Assembly (NCBI GenBank): GCA_026193755.1
Contig: JAPHUI010000292.1
Coordinates: forward strand, 1-8,625
Length of the DNA: 8,625 nt
DNA from: Ignavibacteriaceae bacterium
Lineage (GTDB): Bacteria > Bacteroidota > Ignavibacteria > Ignavibacteriales > Ignavibacteriaceae
Reading direction: 5' to 3'
A program made the translations under genes and the position numbers. Each line of letters begins with the position of its first letter. The first letter of the stretch is position 1. This document shows positions 1 to 4,996 of this stretch, piece by piece. Below the pieces are notes generated by a model, which saw only the letters and a list, made by a program, of their open reading frames with translations, did no database searches and was not told the DNA's origin.

Positions 1-111
1 AAACATAATTATCATTAATTAATTATAATTCTGGCTGAAAAGCTAATAATAACAGTATTTAATATCAATTAAATTAAAGGGTATGCAGAAAGAGTGAAAC
101 CCTGCTAGATT
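1..111. other. AT-rich region downstream of acpS
   Basis: This short stretch lies after the stop of the minus-strand acpS gene and is very AT-rich, with runs of TAATTA-type sequence at about 10-30. I see no convincing coding frame. A 5-bp inverted repeat (AGGGT at 78-82, ACCCT at 99-103, 16-nt loop) is followed on the minus strand by a T-rich stretch. It could be a weak terminator for the operon, but the stem is short. The other side of the region lies outside the window, so it cannot be told whether it also holds a promoter. Confidence 0.35.
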
Positions 112-495
112 TTAAGAAGTGCTGTTTTTGAAAATTATTGCAACAGCCGTAACATAATTTTCTGCGTGACTAATAGATACTCTCAATTGTGTATTATCAG
201 AGAGAAAAGAATGAAGTTTTCCCTGTGTGTTTACCGAAGGCATACCTGAAGGATCATTTTGAATTTCAATATCTTTCCAGCGAAGTCCTTCTTTCCAGCC
301 TGAGGCAAGAGCCTTATATACTGCCTCCTTTGCTGCAAACCGCGCAGCGTAGTGCTGATATTTATTGAACTTCTTATTACAGTAGTTAATTTCTCCTTGA
401 GTAAACACCTTATCAAGAAACTTATCACCGTATCGCTCAATGCTTTTTTTAATCCTGTCAATCTCTATTATGTCTATCCCTAATCCTAATACCAT
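112..495 (-). CDS. acpS: Holo-[acyl-carrier-protein] synthase AcpS
   Basis: AcpS transfers the 4'-phosphopantetheine arm of coenzyme A to the conserved serine of apo-acyl carrier protein, making it active for fatty acid synthesis in the cytoplasm. The 127-residue product has the usual length. It opens with the family signature GIDIIEIDRI (residues 6-15), where D8 is the expected metal ligand. It carries RFAAKEA (52-58), with E57 the second acidic ligand, and near the end SISHAENYVTAVAI (107-120). The start is fixed by the signature lying at the extreme N-terminus. No strong ribosome binding site precedes it. The gene starts 17 bp after the stop of the MCE gene, so it is probably the last gene of the minus-strand operon and may depend on translation from upstream. 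Confidence in function is high, because all the family motifs are intact. Confidence 0.96.
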   Translation of the reverse strand: MVLGLGIDIIEIDRIKKSIERYGDKFLDKVFTQGEINYCNKKFNKYQHYAARFAAKEAVYKALASGWKEGLRWKDIEIQNDPSGMPSVNTQGKLHSFLSDNTQLRVSISHAENYVTAVAIIFKNSTS

Positions 496-512
496 TTTTA
501 CTATTTAGTATC

Positions 513-1421
513 TTAGAAAATGCTCGCATCTACTTTTATACCATCAGCTTCAAGCTGGTAGTTTAATATTTTGGTCAATTGTTTTAGAGATTGTATCGAT
601 TCAACGATATTATTATAAAGTGAATCATTATATAAAATTTTTCCCAGATTATTTTCGCCGGTTATGGTCTGCTGAGTTAAATAGTTGAGTGCTGTAATCA
701 AAGAATCTGACTTAACTACAACATTATTTAGATTGTTAAGTGCACCTTCAAAATTATTTTTGTTCTCCTGCAAAAATACCTTAGCCCCGGCGGTAATTTC
801 TTTAGTATTCTCCGTAATCTCATTAATATTCTGTTGATTTGCGGTAAGAACCTGTTCGAGCTTTACGGTTACCCGGTTTAAATTGATAACACTGTTTCTT
901 ACTTCCTGCATAAAAGCCTTATCATCAAGAAAAGAATTTAAACTTTGTAAAGTATTTGCAGTTTCATTGGCGATAATACTAATTTTGTCCTGCAAATCAC
1001 CAAATAGAGCTATTACACCCGCAATATCCGTTACATACGTTCCCTGGTGAACATCTTTATAATCCAAATTTTCATCAAGCTTTCCCGGATATATTTCAAT
1101 TTTTCTTCCACCCATAAGGTCAGTACTTTCAAGAAAAAAGTCAGCATCTTTTTTCAATTGAACATCACTATCGACACTAAGTTTAACAATTACATTTGCT
1201 CCTTCAATATAATAATCACTCACGTGTCCTTTCTTTACACCATTTACAGTCACGTTATTCCCAATTTCAAGTCCTGATACATTGTTGAACTTAACTAGAA
1301 CCTCGCTGTTGGACGAAGAAAAGGTAAAATTTTTTGTCCAGCCTAGCAGCCATATAAAAACTATTAAGCCGAATAGTACTGTTATGCCGACTTTTATTTC
1401 AGTTTCCCTTTGATTCTTCAT
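513..1421 (-). CDS. MCE/MlaD family lipid-transport substrate-binding protein
   Basis: MCE proteins such as MlaD are anchored in the inner membrane and form periplasmic rings that carry phospholipids or other hydrophobic molecules for an ABC transporter. The 302-residue product has a short cytoplasmic N-terminus, one membrane helix (about 11-28) and an MCE domain (about 38-112). The domain shows the V-N-G-V-K-K-G-H-V core at 59-67 and DLMGGRKIEI at 101-110. A long, mostly helical region follows (about 140-290), rich in Asn and hydrophobic heptads. A G-x-x-L-Y-N type segment (NNLGKILYNDSLYNNI, 257-272) near the end is common in this family. The start has a good site (AAAGGAACTAA then ATG) and lies inside the preceding gene, overlapping it by 23 bp, which suggests coupling. 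No permease (MlaE) or ATPase (MlaF) gene is in the window, so the partners must lie elsewhere. The substrate is unknown. Confidence 0.88.
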   Translation of the reverse strand: MKNQRETEIKVGITVLFGLIVFIWLLGWTKNFTFSSSNSEVLVKFNNVSGLEIGNNVTVNGVKKGHVSDYYIEGANVIVKLSVDSDVQLKKDADFFLESTDLMGGRKIEIYPGKLDENLDYKDVHQGTYVTDIAGVIALFGDLQDKISIIANETANTLQSLNSFLDDKAFMQEVRNSVINLNRVTVKLEQVLTANQQNINEITENTKEITAGAKVFLQENKNNFEGALNNLNNVVVKSDSLITALNYLTQQTITGENNLGKILYNDSLYNNIVESIQSLKQLTKILNYQLEADGIKVDASIF

Positions 1422-1776
1422 TTAGTTCCTTTTTAACTAACGTAGTTAATTTTGATATTTCATTTTTAGTTATAAGACTATCTTCAATAACTGATTCGAA
1501 TTCATTTGCAAAACTTTTTTCATTTGTATGTACAACTTCGTCTAATGATTTAATATTATCAACATAATAAACAAGCAAATTTTTAAGAGAATCTTTTTGA
1601 GATGAAGCTTGAATGTATTTGAATTCGTTATCCCAGTTATTTATAATTTCATTCAGTACAAGTTCCTTACCGGGTTTAAGAAACCATTCATCGAACTTAT
1701 TCTCAATTATATAAACAGCCGCAGCAATCAAAATTGTACCAATTATTACGGCATTTAAGAAACAACCTTTCTTCAT
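1399..1776 (-). CDS. Hypothetical single-pass membrane protein
   Basis: I do not recognise this 125-residue protein. It starts MKKGCFLNAV and has one strongly hydrophobic segment (about 7-24) with few charges before it. This predicts a membrane anchor with the remaining 100 residues outside the cytoplasm. The C-terminal part is charged and predicted helical (for example the 76-120 stretch, rich in Glu, Lys, Ser and Leu), with no cysteine pair, catalytic motif or repeat that I can see. The start lies 6 bp after the stop of the CNNM gene and has no Shine-Dalgarno sequence, so translation is probably coupled. Its 3' end overlaps the MCE start by 23 bp. The tight placement suggests it works in the envelope with one of the two neighbours, perhaps as an accessory of the MCE protein, but this is only inference from position. 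Confidence 0.75.
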   Translation of the reverse strand: MKKGCFLNAVIIGTILIAAAVYIIENKFDEWFLKPGKELVLNEIINNWDNEFKYIQASSQKDSLKNLLVYYVDNIKSLDEVVHTNEKSFANEFESVIEDSLITKNEISKLTTLVKKELNEESKGN

Positions 1777-1782
1777 ATCAAT

Positions 1783-3066
1783 TTAAACAACCGAAATTTT
1801 TTCAATTTCGATTCTTTTAATTCTTTTTTTCAATACCTCTTTAACAGTCAATTTATAATTATTAAGAGTGAAAGAATACCCTTCCTTAGGTATGGCACCG
1901 GCATGACTGATAATTAATCCGGCTATCGTATCATAATCGTTTCCTGGCGGAATTATTTCCACGCCCATTGCTTCGTTGATTTCAGAGATTGATAGTCTCC
2001 CCAGAACATTAAACTTTTCGGAAGATAAAATTTTTATTGCGTTTTCCTCCTGATCATGTTCATCCCATATTTCACCAATAATTTCCTCGATAATATCTTC
2101 AAGTGTTATCAAACCAGAAGTTCCACCAAATTCATCAACTACAATAGCAACATGAACCTTTTTTTGTTGAAATTCCTGAAGCATTTCACTTATTTTTTTT
2201 CTTTCAGGAACAAAGAGAACTTCCCTTCCTATTGTTGCAAGAGTTTCTTCCTTCTGAAATGTCTTACCTTGTAAAAATGGTAACAGGTCTTTCGCATGTA
2301 CTATTCCTGTAATTTTGTCTAAATTGTCTCTAATTATCGGAAATCTGCTGTGTCCGCTTTTGTTTATTATTTCAATTAAATCTTTACTTTCAATATCATA
2401 AGGAATAGCAACTATATCAACTCGAGGTGTCATCACTTCAACAACGAGCACTGATTTGAATTCTACAAAACTCGATATTATTTCCTGCTCTTCTTCTTCT
2501 AAAGTACCTCTTTCGTGACCTAACTCTGCAAGATCTGAAATTTCTTTTTCTGTAATTGCAGTTTTTGATTTATCAATTTTTAGTTTCGAAAATGTAAGTC
2601 TTATAAGTTCAGTAATTGTTTCAGAAACAGGAAAAATTACTATACTAAAAAGGTACATTGGTATGACTATGATTCGGGTAGTTAATTGAGGATGCCTGGA
2701 AGCAAAAACTTTTGGAATCAGTTCACCGAATAGCAAAATAATTATTGTAATCAGAATAATTTGTGCTATTAATATTATATCAACTTTTATTTGGTAAAGT
2801 GCAGCAAACTCCAGAGCTAATGAAACTGATACGATTGATGCAGCTACATTTGCTAAAGTGTTTCCAACAAGTATAGTTATAAGAAGTCTTCTCGGGAAAG
2901 CTATAAGATTACTTGCATAGCGTAAAACAAGTCTGGAGGATTTAAAGTCTTCATTCAGGTTTTTTTTCTTTAAAGAGAAAAATGCGACTTCGGATCCTGA
3001 GAAAAAAGCAGAAAGCAATAATAATGCTGCAAGAGTGAAAACTTTATCTAACCAGTCAAACTCCAA
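1783..3066 (-). CDS. CNNM/CorC (HlyC) family membrane protein, GldE-like
   Basis: Members have a DUF21 membrane domain, two CBS domains and a C-terminal CorC/HlyC domain, and are linked to Mg2+/Co2+ efflux or, as GldE in Bacteroidetes, to gliding motility. The 427-residue product shows all parts in order. The DUF21 region is about 8-150, with FFSGSEVAFFSL (21-32), GNT (68-70) and FGELIPK (113-119). An acidic linker EEEEQE (190-195) and EVMTPR (210-215) open the CBS pair. VVDEFGGTSGLITLEDIIEE (309-328) marks the second CBS domain. A CorC-type domain follows (about 345-425, with GNDYDTIAGLI at 375-385). The only usable start is TTG at 3066: a TAA stop lies three codons upstream and no internal Met occurs before residue 137. 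A G-rich site (AGAGGGC) lies about 11 nt ahead. Ion specificity cannot be read from the sequence. Confidence 0.9.
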   Translation of the reverse strand: MEFDWLDKVFTLAALLLLSAFFSGSEVAFFSLKKKNLNEDFKSSRLVLRYASNLIAFPRRLLITILVGNTLANVAASIVSVSLALEFAALYQIKVDIILIAQIILITIIILLFGELIPKVFASRHPQLTTRIIVIPMYLFSIVIFPVSETITELIRLTFSKLKIDKSKTAITEKEISDLAELGHERGTLEEEEQEIISSFVEFKSVLVVEVMTPRVDIVAIPYDIESKDLIEIINKSGHSRFPIIRDNLDKITGIVHAKDLLPFLQGKTFQKEETLATIGREVLFVPERKKISEMLQEFQQKKVHVAIVVDEFGGTSGLITLEDIIEEIIGEIWDEHDQEENAIKILSSEKFNVLGRLSISEINEAMGVEIIPPGNDYDTIAGLIISHAGAIPKEGYSFTLNNYKLTVKEVLKKRIKRIEIEKISVV

Positions 3067-3100
3067 GAATATTTAAGCCCTCTGATATAAGAAATAAATA

Positions 3101-3508
3101 CTAAAAAGGCAGATCATCATTTTCACTAACTGTACCGGGTTGAACAGATTCTTCTTCATCAGTACCAGCACTTTCTGTTGAAGGCTCCAATAGGATTAAT
3201 CGTTCGGAAACTACGTCAGTACTAAATCGTTTATTTCCATCTTTATCTGTATAATCCCTTTTCGTTAATCTACCCTCGACATAAATTTTCTTTCCTTTTT
3301 TCAAATTTTCTTTGAAGTAATCGGAAAGATTAAAAGAAACTATATTATGCCAGGTAGTTTCATTAACCCAATCGCCGTTTTTACCCTTATAACGATAATC
3401 AGTAGCTATTGAATAGTTAGTAACCGAAACATTATTTGTTGTAAAACGGGTTTCAGCATCTCGACCAAGGCGACCTATGAGCATAATTTTATTCAAAGAA
3501 AAAGCCAT
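3101..3508 (-). CDS. ssb: Single-stranded DNA-binding protein SSB
   Basis: SSB coats single-stranded DNA during replication, recombination and repair and recruits partner enzymes through its acidic tail. The 135-residue product begins MAFSLNKIMLIGRLGRDAE, a typical OB-fold start. It keeps the aromatic DNA-binding region (Y39, W47, W53) and the strand pair KKIYVEGRL (73-81) and DKDGNKRF (88-95). The OB fold covers about 1-107. A short acidic, flexible linker leads to the C-terminal tip DDLPF (131-135), which binds partner proteins. It is shorter than E. coli SSB because the linker is short, which is common in this group. A good ribosome site (GGAGAG, 6 nt before ATG, at 3515-3520) fixes the start. 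It is the first gene of the minus-strand operon, and the CNNM gene starts 34 bp downstream. The promoter must lie in 3509-3879, but no clear -35/-10 pair is seen. Confidence 0.96.
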   Translation of the reverse strand: MAFSLNKIMLIGRLGRDAETRFTTNNVSVTNYSIATDYRYKGKNGDWVNETTWHNIVSFNLSDYFKENLKKGKKIYVEGRLTKRDYTDKDGNKRFSTDVVSERLILLEPSTESAGTDEEESVQPGTVSENDDLPF

Positions 3509-3751
3509 TTTGCACTCTCCAACTTAATTTTTTGTTGAAATTTATCAAAAAATAACTAATTAAACTTAAAGAAAAAATTCAGGTGATTTTTATAAATTCA
3601 AAAAACGTTCTGTTTCAGAATAATAATAATAACACTCAAAGGAACTTTAAATCCTTAATAAAAGTGCGAAAAGATACCAAAGCTTTTATCAAAGTACGTC
3701 TCATAACAGATTTTATTTTCAAATAGTTACAGTAATATCTTCAATTTTTTT

Positions 3752-3847
3752 ATGCAAAAATTACTGAAACTAAGATTTTTTCTAACCAGCTTGGAAAAAA
3801 TTACCGGTGCCTTCATGGCACTTAATATGGACATATTTGGACAATAA
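3752..3847 (+). CDS. Possible 31-residue small ORF
   Basis: An ATG at 3752 opens a 31-codon frame ending in TAA at 3845-3847, 32 bp before the PilV-like gene. The product starts MQKLLKLRFFL and ends NMDIFGQ. Its first half is basic and hydrophobic and the second half is uncharged until the final Asp, so it could form an amphipathic helix or sit on a membrane. There is no good ribosome binding site before the ATG, and a frame this short can occur by chance in AT-rich DNA. The inverted repeat and sigma-54-like site overlap it, so either those signals or the coding reading may be accidental. I do not recognise a family. It is listed only as a candidate leader or small protein of the operon. Confidence 0.25.
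   Translation: MQKLLKLRFFLTSLEKITGAFMALNMDIFGQ
3807..3821. repeat. Perfect inverted repeat GTGCC-N5-GGCAC
   Basis: GTGCC (3807-3811) and GGCAC (3817-3821) are exact reverse complements with a 5-nt spacer TTCAT, and an outer G-T pair could extend the stem by one. It is GC-rich against an AT-rich background and lies 58 bp before the first gene of the pilin-like operon. It could be an operator for a dimeric regulator. A short RNA hairpin is also possible if transcription starts further upstream. It has no T-run behind it, so it is not a terminator. Confidence 0.5.
3816..3830 (+). promoter_or_regulatory. Sigma-54-like promoter element (tentative)
   Basis: The sequence TGGCACT-TAAT-ATGG matches the sigma-54 -24 box (TGGCAC) exactly. 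Its -12 box has T and G at the right spacing, but G replaces the usual C of the TTGC core and A replaces the first T. A transcript would begin near 3842, about 38 nt before the ATG at 3880. Many type IV pilin genes are controlled by RpoN, so the position fits. One mismatch in the invariant -12 GC is a real weakness, and the -24 box is also one arm of the inverted repeat. Confidence 0.3.
3828..3843. repeat. Direct repeat TGGACA, 10-bp spacing
   Basis: TGGACA occurs at 3828-3833 and again at 3838-3843, exactly 10 bp apart start to start, about one helical turn. The copies lie between the sigma-54-like element and the ribosome site of the PilV-like gene. They could be half-sites for a regulator binding one face of the DNA. 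Six-base repeats also arise by chance, so support is limited. Confidence 0.3.
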
Positions 3848-3879
3848 TTTTCGCTTAATTAATTGGAAGAGAACTATAA

Positions 3880-4374
3880 ATGAATACCGGACAAATGATA
3901 ATGTCAATGGGGGCAATGATTTTGCTTTCAACAATTGTGTTAAGAGTAAATACACTTAACCTCACAAATGAGTCAATCAGAGACGATGCACAGTACGGTG
4001 TTTTAGCAACCTCTATTGCAAGTTCAATTATTGAAGAAGCTCAGAGCAAAGCATTTGACGAAAATACGGATACAAATTCGGTATCTTCTTTAACAAAATT
4101 ATCAGATGTTTTGGGTCCAGAATCTGGTGAAACAGAAGCTACATTTAACGATTTTGATGATTATAATGGTTTTACAAAAAGAGACAGTTCTATGCCCTCA
4201 GCTGTATTTAATATTTATTGTGAGGTAGTATATGTAGATCCAACTGATTTGGGAGGTTTTTCTACAAGTCGTACCTGGAATAAAAAAATTAATGTTATGA
4301 TCACCAGTCCATTTGCAACAGATACTTTAATCCTAAAAACTTCGTCAATATTTAGTTACTGGTATTTTAGATAG
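3880..4374 (+). CDS. PilV/GspI-like minor pilin-type protein, non-canonical N-terminus
   Basis: This 164-residue protein has one N-terminal hydrophobic segment (about 6-22), then a helical stretch with ATSIASSIIEEAQSKAF (43-59). That resembles the A-x-x-L-A-x-x-x-I-E-E pattern after the membrane helix in PilV/GspI proteins. The FNDFDDYNGF segment (89-98) is of a kind also seen in such proteins. The C-terminal half looks like a beta-rich pilin head. Unlike true prepilins it has no basic leader and no Gly-Phe-x-x-x-Glu: the start is MNTGQMIMSMGAMI, with Ser where Glu5 would fall if G4 preceded the cut. A good ribosome site (GGAAGAG, 3865-3871) fixes the start. The next gene begins 9 bp after the stop. 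Family assignment rests on pattern and gene order, not on a decisive motif. Confidence 0.6.
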   Translation: MNTGQMIMSMGAMILLSTIVLRVNTLNLTNESIRDDAQYGVLATSIASSIIEEAQSKAFDENTDTNSVSSLTKLSDVLGPESGETEATFNDFDDYNGFTKRDSSMPSAVFNIYCEVVYVDPTDLGGFSTSRTWNKKINVMITSPFATDTLILKTSSIFSYWYFR

Positions 4375-4383
4375 GAGATAAAA

Positions 4384-4983
4384 ATGGGAGTAAATGTTAT
4401 CTTAGATATTCTCGGCTCTTTAATTATTGCAAGTATACTTATGCTTTCAATCTTTCGAGCTAGTAATTCTTCCACTGAAGATCTATACAGGGGGTCCGGA
4501 AATTTAGTTGCACAAACTAACTTAGCTACTGTGGTAATGATACTGGAAACCGATCTCAGAAGAGTCGGTTATTGTGCTGACTGGCAGCAAATTCCAGTTC
4601 CAACGGAAGCAATACTTTACGCAGATTCTTGCAGTATTAGATATTTAACAGATGTTGATAACAATGGAATAATCGATACAATGTTCTACTATATAGATTA
4701 TCAAACAGATATTCCAGAAACACCAAATCCAAGAGACAGATTTTTATATAGAGTTGTAAATAACGAAGCACCGGTGGGTGTAAATCTCGGAATAACTAAG
4801 TTTAATCTTGAATATTTCAATGCGCTAGGTACTGAGCTTTCTTTTCCAATTGCAGATCCCAGAGAAATTTATACAATGCAGATTGATTTAACAGTAGAAG
4901 ACGTAGCTGCTTACGATGAAAAGTATCAGACAATTTTCTGGAGACAAATCAGAATGGCATCGAGAAATCTTTATAACCGGTAA
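4384..4983 (+). CDS. PilW/GspJ-like minor pilin-type protein, non-canonical N-terminus
   Basis: The 199-residue product begins MGVNVILDILGS with a hydrophobic helix (about 6-24), followed by a helical run ending in LETDLRRVGY (54-63). This is the kind of L-x-x-D-I-R-x-A-G-Y segment seen in PilW and GspJ. IRYLTDVDNNGIIDT (85-99) and FYYIDYQ (101-107) match the PilW pattern of a D-x-N-G-x-x-D turn before a tyrosine-rich strand. The C-terminus, with WRQIRMASRNLYNR (186-199), fits the family's Arg-Asn-Leu ending. No GF/x-x-x-Glu cleavage motif is present. The Shine-Dalgarno sequence AGGAGA (4373-4378) overlaps the TAG stop of the preceding gene, which points to coupled translation. The hydrophobic end could stay as a plain signal anchor, or a relaxed peptidase may process it. 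I am fairly confident of the PilW-like fold and much less sure of the function. Confidence 0.65.
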   Translation: MGVNVILDILGSLIIASILMLSIFRASNSSTEDLYRGSGNLVAQTNLATVVMILETDLRRVGYCADWQQIPVPTEAILYADSCSIRYLTDVDNNGIIDTMFYYIDYQTDIPETPNPRDRFLYRVVNNEAPVGVNLGITKFNLEYFNALGTELSFPIADPREIYTMQIDLTVEDVAAYDEKYQTIFWRQIRMASRNLYNR

Positions 4984-4988
4984 GGAGG
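4982..4988 (+). promoter_or_regulatory. Strong Shine-Dalgarno site overlapping a stop codon
   Basis: TAAGGAGG (4981-4988) joins the TAA stop of the PilW-like gene to a full match to the 3' end of 16S rRNA, 8 nt before the ATG at 4997. It decides the start of the DUF4900-like gene and suggests that a terminating ribosome can restart there. Confidence 0.8.
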
Positions 4989-4996
4989 ATTTATAA

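Larger units (their letters stand above)
3509..3879. other. Divergent intergenic region between ssb and the pilin-like operon
   Basis: These 371 bp separate two outward-reading transcription units and must hold the promoter of each. The ssb side (3509-3600) is very AT-rich with no clear -35/-10 pair. The middle has an ATAAAAG...CTTTTAT inverted repeat (about 3658-3688) and a short AAGGA/TCCTT pair (about 3639-3656), both weak. The right third holds a perfect inverted repeat (3807-3821), a sigma-54-like element (3816-3830), two TGGACA copies (3828-3833 and 3838-3843), and a 31-codon open frame (3752-3847). No tRNA-like fold or known riboswitch was recognised. Confidence 0.6.

Noticed and set aside
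78..103. AGGGT/ACCCT hairpin as the acpS terminator
   Set aside because: Only 5 bp with a 16-nt loop and an interrupted T-run, too weak to call.
231..461. Second minus-strand frame within acpS
   Set aside because: Out of frame with the intact AcpS motifs.
1047..1277. Plus-strand open frame inside the MCE gene
   Set aside because: It is antisense to a gene with clear family motifs, and its Ile/Phe-rich content is what antisense AT-rich DNA gives.
2056..2274. Plus-strand open frame inside the CNNM gene
   Set aside because: Antisense to the well-supported CBS-domain coding region.
3636..3704. A 22-residue basic frame on the minus strand upstream of ssb
   Set aside because: Very short, no ribosome site, and no sign of conservation can be judged. 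Chance occurrence is likely.
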